From the NCBI RefSeq assembly GCF_003570705.1, contig NZ_QWVT01000011.1:124001-188000 (forward strand): 64,000 bases of DNA. The letters are read 5' to 3'. Position 1 is the first letter of the stretch, and each line of letters starts with the position of its first letter. A program made the translations under genes and the position numbers. Source of the DNA: Mesobacillus zeae (GTDB lineage Bacteria > Bacillota > Bacilli > Bacillales > Cytobacillaceae). The notes under the pieces were generated by a model. That model did not search any database. It saw nothing but the letters and a program-made list of their open reading frames with translations, and had not been told where the DNA came from. Shown here in pieces: positions 51,370-60,158 of this stretch.

Positions 51370-51470
51370 GCAGAACAAGGCGCCGGTGTCGCGGTTTTTC
51401 TGGTGGAAAGTAGAAAAGCGCCGTGTACGGCAGTTTTTTCTGTAAAAAGGAGAAAAGCCACGTCTGGCGC
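51370..51470. repeat. degenerate repeats with a period of about 39 bp
   Basis: Units of about 39 bp: GCGGTTTTTCTGGTGGAAAG-TAGAAAA, then GCAGTTTTTTCTG-TAAAAAGGAGAAAA, then a partial GCCACGTCTGGCGCC. They read as a 13-residue repeat (AVFLVESRKAPCT, AVFSVKRRKATSG). They adjoin the 21-bp array at 51475. Confidence 0.55.
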
Positions 51471-51474
51471 CAGT

Positions 51475-51579
51475 TTGGATGATATATTAACGAAGTTGGT
51501 AGATATCGAGCTGAGCTTGATTGAAATATTGCTGCAGCTGGTAGATAAGTGTCCTCAGTTGGTTGATATCTCGGTCGCA
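51475..51579. repeat. exact 21-bp array, LVDI family, copy 2
   Basis: Five units in perfect 21-bp register at 51475, 51496, 51517, 51538 and 51559. Each starts TTGGATGATAT, TTGGTAGATAT, TTGATTGAAAT, CTGGTAGATA or TTGGTTGATAT. The core is that of the array at 33047-33172 read on the minus strand. The plus-strand heptads are LDDILTK, LVDIELS, LIEILLQ, LVDKCPQ, LVDISVA. There is no start or ribosome binding site of quality. Confidence 0.75.
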
Positions 51580-52017
51580 GGCCTGCTCATTTCACCAGTT
51601 TTGGCGCAGACTGCGGCTTCCGCGCCTAAAAAACAGATCCCTCAACCCCATATCGGCAGGATTAGCACTTCCACCGCCACAGATTGGGCGAGTAATATTA
51701 AAAATTGTCATTTTTTTAGGGAAGGGAGCGCTTCCGCAGAGATGTTTCCCCAGTAAAAGAGGGGAAGCAGCAGATTTAGCGGCTAAGCGGGGTTCAGCCT
51801 AAGGTTTGAATCCGCAAGTCATAAAATGTACTTCTGCAAACGGCAAGGCAGTGCTCCTTCCCTGATGTGCTATCCGTGAGTCAAACAGTAGGCCACCCCA
51901 GGTTTGCATCCGCAAGCCAAACAACATGCCCACCCTCAACATTTACTCCCCTCAAGATGCTCAAATCCCGCATCGCCGGGCCTTCCCAAAATAACAATCT
52001 TTCATTCTACGACATTT

Positions 52018-52971
52018 CTACAGCTCGATAATGGTACCGCCGACCCGCTTTATGCCCCGGACTTTGTTGAGGTCTTCCGCGAGCTTGAGGACGGCCTGGT
52101 CTTTTAACTTCGCCTCAATCATAAAGTCAGCATCCTGACCAATTTTTTTCAAAACATCAAGCAGCGGCTTGATATAATCGGGGTCCACAAAGTCGGAGTG
52201 GGAGCGGTAGGCTTTGTCCGACTTTGGCGATGAGATATGAATTTTGGGGCGAAGTCCGATATTTTTCCATGTTGCAAAGCACGCGGGAATCAATTCTTCA
52301 AGCGATTTCTCGCCACGATTGGCCAAATGGTGGTGAATATCGAAAACAAAAGGAATTCCTTCTTTTTCACAAACTGCAAGCGTTTCATCGGAATTATAGG
52401 TTTTATCGTCATTTTCCAATGTCATCCTTTTTTTGATAGCTGGAGGAAGCTTCCGCAAATTTTCGTGGAAGCGGGGAAGAGTTTCCTCTTTGTTTCCGTA
52501 AGCCCCGCCAATATGGATATTGATGACTGCTTCATCTTCAAGCCCCATTGCTTCAAGCATTTGGTAATGGTATTCCATATCGATGACGGCATTGTCTGTG
52601 ACATCCTCGTGCGGGGAAGTGAACAAGGTGAACTGGCTGGGATGGAAGCTCGTCCTTAAGTCCCCCGCCTTCACAAGATCCCCGAGCTTCCTCCATTCCT
52701 CCCTGAACGGAGCGACGAAATCCCAGCGAACCTCAGGGTGGGTGGCAAGCGGGACGAGCGAGCTTGACATCCGGTACAGCGGAATATTGTGCGCGATATT
52801 GTAGTGAACCATTCTTATAGTGCTTTCAAGGTTTTTTCGGGTAACTTCCAGCAGCTTTTCGGCCCGTTCAACATCGCTAAGCTGATTGTAGCGCGTAAAG
52901 GTGAGCGTCCTTGCCGGAGAAGCATCCCACAGGCTGATGGAATGGGAAACGTAGCCCATTTTTATAATCAT
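52018..52971 (-). CDS. uvsE: UV DNA damage endonuclease UvsE
   Basis: TIM-barrel repair nuclease of 317 aa that nicks DNA 5' of UV photoproducts. Family blocks: MGYVSHSISLWDASPARTLT at the N-terminus, RTSFHPSQFTLFTSPHED (about residues 104-121), INIHIGGAYGNKEETL, LENDDKTYN and FDIHHHLANRGE with metal ligands, and KIHISSPKSDKAYRSHSDFV. The ATG at 52969-52971 has GGAGGCC. It is 16 nt downstream of the phospholipase-D gene and in the B. subtilis ywjD-ywjE order. Confidence 0.94.
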   Translation of the reverse strand: MIIKMGYVSHSISLWDASPARTLTFTRYNQLSDVERAEKLLEVTRKNLESTIRMVHYNIAHNIPLYRMSSSLVPLATHPEVRWDFVAPFREEWRKLGDLVKAGDLRTSFHPSQFTLFTSPHEDVTDNAVIDMEYHYQMLEAMGLEDEAVINIHIGGAYGNKEETLPRFHENLRKLPPAIKKRMTLENDDKTYNSDETLAVCEKEGIPFVFDIHHHLANRGEKSLEELIPACFATWKNIGLRPKIHISSPKSDKAYRSHSDFVDPDYIKPLLDVLKKIGQDADFMIEAKLKDQAVLKLAEDLNKVRGIKRVGGTIIEL

Positions 52972-52987
52972 GATGGCCTCCTAACTT

Positions 52988-54184
52988 TCAGAGAAAATAC
53001 GAGATGGTCCGGGCGGCCGCTTCCTTCAGCGACCGGAACGGATTAAAGGTACTCAACTCAGCCAGGCGGAGCCGGCGGGAGTGGCGAATGTCTGTCTCAA
53101 GAACATCCCGCACCTTTTGGATGAATCCATGGTCATATATAAGGCAATTGACCTCGCGGTTAAGGAACAAACTGCGCTTGTCAAAGTTGGCAGTTCCAAC
53201 ATCGCAAAGCGCTTCATCAATGACTATGACCTTTGCATGGTAAAAACCGCCAACATACTGGTGCACTTTGGCCCCGCGCTTCATTAGCTGCCGAAGGAAT
53301 GGATAGGAAGCTTCCTTCACGAGTGGGTGGTCAGCCCTGAAAGGAACAAGCACGGTCAGAGTGACGCCTTTCTCCAAGGCTTCCACCAGTAGCCTGAACA
53401 CTTTTCGGCTTGGGATGAAATAAGGCGTACCGATAATAATCGAATCCTTCGCTTGTTTCAACAGGTGAGCGACAATCCCTTCGAGGAGGATTCCCTCCGT
53501 TGGCACAAACTGGTGACGGACCTTGCCTCCTGACAATGGAGGAAAATAAATGTTGTTTTGCATCAGTTTTATTTTTGCAGCTTTATTCCAATCCGATAAA
53601 AAAACCTGCTGCAAATCCTGCACGCCTTCGCCGGATATCTTAAAATGGTAATCCCGCCATGGAGAAAGCCTTTCCTCTTTATCAATATATTCCTTCCCGA
53701 CATTGAAGCCACCGAGATAGCTGAGACGTCCGTCAATGACGGTAACTTTACGGTGGTTGCGCACCTGTGATGTGTAAAAAAGGAAAGGGAGCTGGGGCTT
53801 GCAGCTGAATGCAACAAGTACTCCCGCATCCTTCAGCTCGCGTAAAGTCTTTTTTGAAATCGCGCTTCCTTCCCAATCGACGAGAAGCCTTACCTCCACA
53901 CCGCTCATAGCCTTTTTTTTCAGGATCGACAAAAATTCCGCACTTATTTTATCATTCTTCACAATGTAAAAGATAATATGGATATGCTGCTGCGCTTTTT
54001 CGAGTTCAGTGAAATAATCAGAAAAAAGCTCAGGTCCTCTCGTGAAAATATCCATCGATCCCTGACGGGAAGGAAACCCTTGTTTCCGAAGCGATTTTAA
54101 ATGCTGCTTCCTTCCTAGGGAAAAATCGATGGCAGCAAGCAGGGTCATCCCGGCGGCAGCAGCCAGCCAATTAGCAATTCCCAC
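52988..54184 (-). CDS. ywjE: phospholipase D-type cardiolipin synthase, YwjE
   Basis: Membrane-associated phosphatidyltransferase of 398 aa. One N-terminal helix (about residues 3-20) is followed by two PLD domains. The first catalytic motif is in RNHRKVTVIDGRLSYLGGFN (about residues 165-184), the second in GGFYHAKVIVIDEALCDVGT (about 314-333). This is the minor cardiolipin synthase type of B. subtilis (ClsB/YwjE). The ATG at 54182-54184 follows AGGAG. It is divergent from the FadR-box promoter of ywjF. Confidence 0.92.
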   Translation of the reverse strand: MGIANWLAAAAGMTLLAAIDFSLGRKQHLKSLRKQGFPSRQGSMDIFTRGPELFSDYFTELEKAQQHIHIIFYIVKNDKISAEFLSILKKKAMSGVEVRLLVDWEGSAISKKTLRELKDAGVLVAFSCKPQLPFLFYTSQVRNHRKVTVIDGRLSYLGGFNVGKEYIDKEERLSPWRDYHFKISGEGVQDLQQVFLSDWNKAAKIKLMQNNIYFPPLSGGKVRHQFVPTEGILLEGIVAHLLKQAKDSIIIGTPYFIPSRKVFRLLVEALEKGVTLTVLVPFRADHPLVKEASYPFLRQLMKRGAKVHQYVGGFYHAKVIVIDEALCDVGTANFDKRSLFLNREVNCLIYDHGFIQKVRDVLETDIRHSRRLRLAELSTFNPFRSLKEAAARTISYFL

Positions 54185-54298
54185 AGCATCCGGCTCCTCT
54201 ATGTTTGATTACCTTATTGTTCACCGAATTTGCTGCTTCTATGATACATTCCTTATAGACAGGAAAATCAAACCAATTAATTTTTTGAGCAAAATGAG

Positions 54299-54326
54299 TT
54301 GACTGAATGCTCATTCATAATATAAT
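54299..54326 (+). promoter_or_regulatory. ywjF promoter overlapped by FadR-like operator
   Basis: TTGACT (54299-54304), 16-nt spacer and TATAAT (54321-54326) form a strong sigma-A promoter. TGACTGAATGCTCATTCA (54300-54317) fills the -35 and spacer and agrees with the FadR operator TGAATGAnTAnTCATTCA (from B. subtilis) at all but one or two positions. Repression by a fatty-acid-responsive TetR regulator is therefore likely. Confidence 0.75.
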
Positions 54327-54438
54327 AAGAATAGATAACTTATTCTGAATATTTATTTGTTTGGAAAGATTCTTCATAAAGGGGAGCCTGGCGAAAGCCT
54401 GGGCATCACGGAGGATATTAAGGGGGTAGTTTCTAATT

Positions 54439-56550
54439 ATGAACGGTTTGTTGTGGATTAACCTGATTGCATTCCTGATTGTAACCGCTTACGCATTCAG
54501 CCTCTTCGTATATGTGGTCAGGACAAGAATCCAGTACATCAAGCTCGGGAAGAAATCCGAGTTCGACAATTCAGTAAAGGAACGGTTAGAGAGAATCTGG
54601 GTCAATGTATTCGGCCAGAAGAAGCTTTTGAAGGACAAGAAAAGCGGAATCATCCATGTCATGTTCTTTTATGGATTTATTCTTGTACAGTTCGGAGCAA
54701 TCGACTTTATTTGGAAAGGCTTGAAGCCGGGATCTCATCTGCCATTCGGCCCGCTGTACGCCGGTTTCACGTTCTTTCAGGAAATCGTCACGCTTTTCAT
54801 TTTAGTTGCAGTGGTCTGGGCATTTTACAGGCGCTATGTTGAAAAGCTTGTCCGCCTGAAGCGTGGCTTCAAGAACGGTCTCGTCCTTCTGTTCATTGGA
54901 GGTTTGATGCTGTCCGTTCTTCTGGGCAATGGAATGGGTATGATTTGGCATGGCCATGAAGCAACATGGACAGAACCTGTTGCCTCGGGAATTGCCGCAC
55001 TGTTTTCAGGCATCCCTGAAACGGCAGCCATTTCGGTATTTTATATTGCCTGGTGGATTCACCTGCTGTTCCTGCTGTCATTCCTTGTCTATGTACCGCA
55101 GTCCAAGCATGCTCACTTGATTGCAGGGCCTGCCAATGTGTATTTGACACGGATGGACCCGCCTGCGAAAATCACGAAAATTGATTTTGAAGATGAGTCT
55201 CAGGAAACTTTCGGAGCGGGAAAAATTACCGATTTCACCCAGGAGCAGATGATCGACTTTTACGCTTGTGTGGAATGCGGCCGATGCACGAATATGTGCC
55301 CGGCTACCGGAACGGGTAAAATGCTGTCGCCGATGGATTTAATCGTCAAGCTGCGTGACCATCTGACAAACCATGGTGCTGCTGTCACATCGAAGCAGCC
55401 GTGGGTGCCGACATTTGCATTCAGCCAGACAAAAGGAAACCAGCTTGCGCTTGCCAGCGCGGGTGCCGGTGCGGAGGAAGCAGCCGCAGGATTCGCCTAT
55501 AATCCAAGCATGATTGGCGATGTCATCACAGAGGAAGAAATTTGGGCTTGTACGACATGCCGCAACTGTGAAGACCAATGTCCAGTCATGAATGAGCATG
55601 TGGATAAAATTATCGATCTTCGCCGCTATCTCGTCCTGACAGAAGGAAAAATGGATGCTGATGCGCAGCGTGCCATGACGAATATTGAGCGCCAGGGTAA
55701 TCCGTGGGGCCTTAACCGGAAAGAAAAAGAAAACTGGAGAGAATTGCGTGAAGACGTGGTTGTCCCAACTGTAAAAGAAATGAAGAAGGCCGGGGAAGAA
55801 TTTGAGTACCTGCTTTGGGTTGGGTCCATGGGTGCCTTTGACAACCGCAGCCAGAAGATCGCCCTCAGCTTTGCGAAGCTTCTCAATGAGGCTGGCATCA
55901 AGTTTGCCATCCTTGGAAACAAGGAAAAGAACTCCGGAGATACGCCAAGGCGTCTCGGAAACGAATTTTTATTCCAGGAGCTTGCGACGAAGAACATTGA
56001 GGAATTCGAGAAGAACGATGTGAAAAAAATCGTAACGATTGACCCGCACGCCTACAACATTTTCAAAAACGAATATCCTGACTTTGGATTTGAGGGTGAA
56101 GTGTACCATCATACAGAACTGCTTGCCAAGCTTGTGAAAGAAGGGAAGCTTGTGCCGAAGCACAGAGTCGATGAAACGATTGTATTCCATGATTCCTGCT
56201 ATCTTGGCCGCTACAACGAAGTGTACGATGCGCCAAGGGATATCCTGAAGAGCATCCCTGGTGTTACTTTGAAAGAAATGGAACGGAACCGTGAAAACGC
56301 AATGTGCTGCGGCGCTGGCGGAGGCTTGATGTGGATGGAAGAAGAAACTGGACACCGAATCAATGTGGCCAGGACCGAGCAGGCGCTCGCTGTCAACCCA
56401 TCCGTCATAAGCTCCGGCTGCCCTTACTGCCTGACGATGCTGTCCGACGGCACAAAAGCGAAAGAGGCTGAAGAAACAGTCTCAACATACGATGTTGCCG
56501 AGCTTCTTGAGAAATCCATCTTTGGCGAAAAGCAGCAAGCTGCTTCATAA
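54439..56550 (+). CDS. ywjF: membrane Fe-S oxidoreductase YwjF
   Basis: Protein of 703 aa thought to take electrons from acyl-CoA dehydrogenases (via ETF) to the quinone pool. Residues 1-240 are a NarI-like membrane cytochrome part with about five helices. Two [4Fe-4S] motifs follow: CVECGRCTNMCP (about residues 277-288) and CTTCRNCEDQCP (about 373-384). The C-terminal half is HdrB-like with CCG motifs (CHH-type ending NAMCCGAGGGLMW and SGCPYCLTML). The ATG at 54439 follows AAGGGGG at a long spacing. Its FadR-type promoter and the beta-oxidation genes downstream support the role. Confidence 0.9.
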   Translation: MNGLLWINLIAFLIVTAYAFSLFVYVVRTRIQYIKLGKKSEFDNSVKERLERIWVNVFGQKKLLKDKKSGIIHVMFFYGFILVQFGAIDFIWKGLKPGSHLPFGPLYAGFTFFQEIVTLFILVAVVWAFYRRYVEKLVRLKRGFKNGLVLLFIGGLMLSVLLGNGMGMIWHGHEATWTEPVASGIAALFSGIPETAAISVFYIAWWIHLLFLLSFLVYVPQSKHAHLIAGPANVYLTRMDPPAKITKIDFEDESQETFGAGKITDFTQEQMIDFYACVECGRCTNMCPATGTGKMLSPMDLIVKLRDHLTNHGAAVTSKQPWVPTFAFSQTKGNQLALASAGAGAEEAAAGFAYNPSMIGDVITEEEIWACTTCRNCEDQCPVMNEHVDKIIDLRRYLVLTEGKMDADAQRAMTNIERQGNPWGLNRKEKENWRELREDVVVPTVKEMKKAGEEFEYLLWVGSMGAFDNRSQKIALSFAKLLNEAGIKFAILGNKEKNSGDTPRRLGNEFLFQELATKNIEEFEKNDVKKIVTIDPHAYNIFKNEYPDFGFEGEVYHHTELLAKLVKEGKLVPKHRVDETIVFHDSCYLGRYNEVYDAPRDILKSIPGVTLKEMERNRENAMCCGAGGGLMWMEEETGHRINVARTEQALAVNPSVISSGCPYCLTMLSDGTKAKEAEETVSTYDVAELLEKSIFGEKQQAAS

Positions 56551-56665
56551 AAAATTTTCACACCAATGAATAGTAGAGATTGAAGCACTGGAAAGTTCGC
56601 AAGTTAACCGAATTTTTTGCAAAGTGTTTCAATTCCTACTATTTTTGCAGTAAAATATAAATGTG

Positions 56666-56679
56666 GTAAAACGCTTACA
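56666..56679. promoter_or_regulatory. cre-like CcpA site before mmgA
   Basis: GTAAAACGCTTACA; its complement TGTAAGCGTTTTAC matches 12 of 14 positions of the cre consensus TGWAANCGNTNWCA. It would place the operon under carbon catabolite repression, as known for mmgA in B. subtilis. Confidence 0.55.
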
Positions 56680-56726
56680 TATTGGCATCGTCAAATGGAT
56701 GTGCCATTTTGCTTTTGGACGCGCCT

Positions 56727-56744
56727 TGAGCGAGCGTTCAGTCA
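56727..56744. promoter_or_regulatory. second FadR-like operator, before mmgA
   Basis: TGAGCGAGCGTTCAGTCA; read on the minus strand it is TGACTGAACGCTCGCTCA, identical at 15 of 18 positions to the operator at 54300-54317. It lies 63 bp before mmgA. Confidence 0.6.
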
Positions 56745-56806
56745 ATGCTGTCTGGCAAAATGGCTGGTATCAAGTTTTCAAAATAGTTGGCAAAGGGGAG
56801 AGCTAC

Positions 56807-57994
56807 ATGGGAAAAACAGTTATTTTAGCAGGGGCACGGACACCTTTTGGGAAATTAGGCGGAGGTTTGAGCAGCTTCCCAGCTTCCCAGCTTGGCGGTT
56901 TTGCAATGAAGGAAGCACTGGGCAGGGCTGGAGTCGATCCGGCTGAAGTCGGCGAAGTCATTCTCGGAACCGTCCTCCAAGGCGGCCAGGGGCAGCTTCC
57001 ATCAAGGCAAGCGGCGAGGAACGCAGGCCTTCCATGGGAAGTGAAAACAGAGACGGTCAACAAAGTATGCGCTTCCGGGATGAGAAGTGTCACACTCGCT
57101 GATTTGCTGATTCGCGCTGGCGAAGAAGAAGTCATTGTAGCAGGCGGTATGGAATCGATGAGCAATGCTCCGTATTTCATCCCGAAAGCCCGCTGGGGAT
57201 TAAGGATGGGAGATGCCCAAGTGAAAGACATGATGACGCATGACGGTCTGACTTGCTCCTTCACAGGCGTCCATATGGGCACTTACGGAAACGGGGTTGC
57301 CGAAGAAATGGAAATCAGCCGCGAGGAACAGGACAACTGGTCGCTTCGAAGCCATCAAAAAGCTGTTGAAGCCATCGAGTCGGGCAGACTGGCGGAGGAA
57401 ATCGTGCCTATTGAGGTACCCCAGCGAAAAGGGGAGCCTGTCATTGTGAAGAATGATGAAGCCCCGCGCAAAGATACGGCATTGGAAAAGCTCGCAAGGC
57501 TCCGCCCTGTGTTCAACAATGAAGGAACCATTACGGCAGGCAATGCGCCTGGGGTCAATGACGGTGCGGCTGCCCTTGTGCTGATGAGTGAAGAAAGGGC
57601 TGAGCGGGAAGGCCGGAAACCGATGGCAGTGATCCTGGCACATGCTGAGATTGCGACGGAAGCTAAGGATTTCCCAAAAACGCCTGGCCTTGTCATCAAT
57701 GAACTTTTGAAAAAAACCGGGAAATCAATCGATGAAATCGACTTGTTTGAAATCAACGAAGCTTTTGCCGCAGTTTCCCTAGCAAGTGGGAAAATTGCCA
57801 GCCTGGATCCGGAAAAAATCAACGTGAACGGCGGCGCGGTTGCCCTTGGACACCCAATCGGCGCAAGCGGAACAAGGATAATCCTCACACTTATGCATGA
57901 ACTGAAAAGACGCGGCGGCGGGATCGGCATCGCGGCTATCTGCAGCGGAGGCGGCCAGGGAGATGCAGTCATGATCGAAGTGCCAAAACAATAA
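56807..57994 (+). CDS. mmgA: acetyl-CoA C-acetyltransferase (thiolase)
   Basis: Thiolase of 395 aa that splits or forms acetoacetyl-CoA or 3-ketoacyl-CoA. The acyl-carrying cysteine is in VNKVCASGMRSV (about residue 88), GHPIGASGTR has the histidine near 350, and the second cysteine is in AICSGGGQG (about 380). The ATG at 56807 follows AAAGGGGAG; the open frame upstream has no site. It starts the operon mmgA-mmgB-acyl-CoA dehydrogenases-tetR-icmF with small gaps throughout. Confidence 0.94.
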   Translation: MGKTVILAGARTPFGKLGGGLSSFPASQLGGFAMKEALGRAGVDPAEVGEVILGTVLQGGQGQLPSRQAARNAGLPWEVKTETVNKVCASGMRSVTLADLLIRAGEEEVIVAGGMESMSNAPYFIPKARWGLRMGDAQVKDMMTHDGLTCSFTGVHMGTYGNGVAEEMEISREEQDNWSLRSHQKAVEAIESGRLAEEIVPIEVPQRKGEPVIVKNDEAPRKDTALEKLARLRPVFNNEGTITAGNAPGVNDGAAALVLMSEERAEREGRKPMAVILAHAEIATEAKDFPKTPGLVINELLKKTGKSIDEIDLFEINEAFAAVSLASGKIASLDPEKINVNGGAVALGHPIGASGTRIILTLMHELKRRGGGIGIAAICSGGGQGDAVMIEVPKQ

Positions 57995-58025
57995 AACTTT
58001 TTTCATAGATTAAGGGGGAGAACAA

Positions 58026-58877
58026 ATGAAGGTAGAGAAAATCATGGTCATTGGAGCGGGGCAAATGGGCTCCGGAATTGCCCAAGTATGTGCGCAGGCA
58101 GGATATAAAGTGATATTGAATGATCTTAAAGCGGAATATGTTGAGCGTGGCCTTGGGGTCATCCGGAAAAATCTTTCCAGGCAGGTCGATAAGGGCCGCA
58201 TGGAACAGCAAGCAATGGACGAAGTGATTGCAAATATCGAGGGGTCTTCAGACATCGCAAGCGCAAAAGAGGCGGATCTTGTGATTGAGGCTGCAGTCGA
58301 AAACATGGATATCAAGACAAAAATTTTCGCGCAGCTTGATGAACTTGCACCGGAACATGCCATTCTGGCAAGCAATACATCTTCTTTGCCTATTACGGAA
58401 ATTGCTGCTGCCACAAAGCGTCCTGAAAAAGTGATTGGCATGCACTTCATGAACCCTGTACCTGTCATGAAGCTTGTCGAAATCATCCGCGGCCTTGCCA
58501 CAGCAGATGAAGTGTACGGAACGATTGAAGATATCACGAAAAAAATCGGCAAGGTGCCGGTAGAGGTCAATGACTTCCCGGGATTTGTCTCCAACAGGAT
58601 CCTGATGCCGATGATCAACGAAGCCATTTATACACTGTATGAGGGTGTCGCTTCAAAGGAAGCCATCGATGAAGTGATGAAGCTCGGGATGAATCACCCA
58701 ATGGGCCCGCTGACGCTTGCTGATTTCATCGGCCTTGATACATGCCTTTATATTATGGAAACGCTGCACGAAGGCTTCGGCGATGACAAGTATCGCCCAT
58801 GTCCGCTGCTCCGCAAGTACGTGAAGGCTGGTTGGCTTGGCCGCAAGTCGGGCCGCGGCTTCTACATTTACGAATAA
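58026..58877 (+). CDS. mmgB: 3-hydroxybutyryl-CoA dehydrogenase
   Basis: NAD(P)-dependent dehydrogenase of 283 aa that interconverts acetoacetyl-CoA and 3-hydroxybutyryl-CoA. The dinucleotide fold begins with VIGAGQMGSGIAQVCAQAGY (residues 7-26). ASNTSSLPITEIA, GMHFMNPVPVMKLVE with the catalytic histidine and the glutamate in the C-terminal domain, and NHPMGPLTLADFIGLD follow. The ATG at 58026 follows AAGGGGGAG. It is 31 nt behind mmgA. Confidence 0.94.
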   Translation: MKVEKIMVIGAGQMGSGIAQVCAQAGYKVILNDLKAEYVERGLGVIRKNLSRQVDKGRMEQQAMDEVIANIEGSSDIASAKEADLVIEAAVENMDIKTKIFAQLDELAPEHAILASNTSSLPITEIAAATKRPEKVIGMHFMNPVPVMKLVEIIRGLATADEVYGTIEDITKKIGKVPVEVNDFPGFVSNRILMPMINEAIYTLYEGVASKEAIDEVMKLGMNHPMGPLTLADFIGLDTCLYIMETLHEGFGDDKYRPCPLLRKYVKAGWLGRKSGRGFYIYE

Positions 58878-58963
58878 AACAGCAGGCGGGTGAAGGGCTT
58901 TTTTTACCATAAAAGCTCTTCCTGCCGCAGGTTCAGACAAATTGCCGTCAGGGGGAGAGAAAC

Positions 58964-60094
58964 ATGGAACTCAGGTTTACTGAAGAACAAGACATGATGC
59001 GAAAAATGGTGCGTGACTTTGCGCAAAGCGAAATAGCACCTTTCATAGAAAACATGGAAAAAGGCGAGTTTCCGCGCGATATTTTAACAAAAATGGGCGG
59101 CCTGGGCTTGATGGGCATCCCTGTTCCCGAGGAACTTGGCGGGGCGGAAATGGACTTCATTTCCTATATCATTGCCATCCACGAGCTGTCGAAGGTCAGT
59201 GCGGCGGTTGGTGTCATCCTGTCCGTCCATACGTCGGTCGGCACGAATCCAATCCTGTACTTTGGGAATGAAGAACAAAAGAAAAAATACGTTCCGAAGC
59301 TTGCTGCCGGTGAATATCTTGGTGCGTTTGCGCTTACTGAGCCGAGCGCTGGGTCTGACGCAGGAAGCCTGAAGACAAAGGCAGTTAAAAACGGAGATTA
59401 TTATATTTTAAATGGATCGAAAGTGTTCATCACAAACGGGGGAGAAGCGGATACATACATTGTGTTTGCCTCTACTGACCCTGAAGCTGGTTCAAGGGGC
59501 ATCTCGGCTTTCATCGTGGAAAAAGATACACCGGGATTGGTCATAGGAAAAGACGAACATAAAATGGGCCTTCACGGTTCAAGAACCGTACAGCTTACGT
59601 TTGAAGATATGAAAGTACCGGCTGCCAATCTCCTTGGCGAAGAAGGGAAAGGCTTCAAAATTGCGATGGGCAATCTTGATGTAGGCCGTGTCGGCATTGC
59701 TGCACAGGCGCTCGGAATCGCCGAGGCAGCCCTCGAAGCGGCAACAGCCTATGCGAAAGAACGGCACCAGTTCGGGCGGCCAATTGCAGCCCAGCAGGCA
59801 GTCGGATTCAAGCTTGCTGATATGGCAGCAAATATTGAGGCTGCCAAGCTACTAGTCTACCGGGCGGCGGATTTGCGCAGCAGGGGGCTCTCGTGCGGAA
59901 AAGAAGCTTCAATGGCCAAACTGTTCGCGTCAAGGACAGCGGTGGAAGCGGCAACAGAAGCCATCCAGGTATTCGGAGGTTACGGCTATACAGAGGATTA
60001 TCCGGTAGAGCGGTTCTTCCGCGATGCGAAGGTTACTGAGATTTATGAAGGTACGAGTGAAATACAGCGCCTCGTCATTTCGAAGCAGCTGTAA
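58964..60094 (+). CDS. mmgC: acyl-CoA dehydrogenase
   Basis: FAD flavoenzyme of 376 aa that introduces the 2,3-double bond into short-chain acyl-CoA. Family signatures: [17 protein letters not shown] (about residues 122-138), the catalytic glutamate region in [19 protein letters not shown] with [17 protein letters not shown] at the end. The ATG at 58964 follows GGGGGAGAG. It is adjacent to a second, closely related dehydrogenase, so the two probably differ in chain or branch preference, which the sequence alone does not settle. Confidence 0.93.
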   Translation: MELRFTEEQDMMRKMVRDFAQSEIAPFIENMEKGEFPRDILTKMGGLGLMGIPVPEELGGAEMDFISYIIAIHELSKVSAAVGVILSVHTSVGTNPILYFGNEEQKKKYVPKLAAGEYLGAFALTEPSAGSDAGSLKTKAVKNGDYYILNGSKVFITNGGEADTYIVFASTDPEAGSRGISAFIVEKDTPGLVIGKDEHKMGLHGSRTVQLTFEDMKVPAANLLGEEGKGFKIAMGNLDVGRVGIAAQALGIAEAALEAATAYAKERHQFGRPIAAQQAVGFKLADMAANIEAAKLLVYRAADLRSRGLSCGKEASMAKLFASRTAVEAATEAIQVFGGYGYTEDYPVERFFRDAKVTEIYEGTSEIQRLVISKQL

Positions 60095-60158
60095 CGCCGG
60101 GGAACATGGGCATATAAGGGATGTAAACGTTTGAGAGAATGAAATGGAGGGGAAAACA

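Noticed and set aside
15364..51579. CRISPR arrays
   Set aside because: The periodic arrays have degenerate units without constant repeats and unique spacers, and no cas gene is present.
51403..51756. 117-codon frame with LVDI heptads
   Set aside because: Runs through two repeat arrays, has no good start site and lacks protein-like composition after the arrays.
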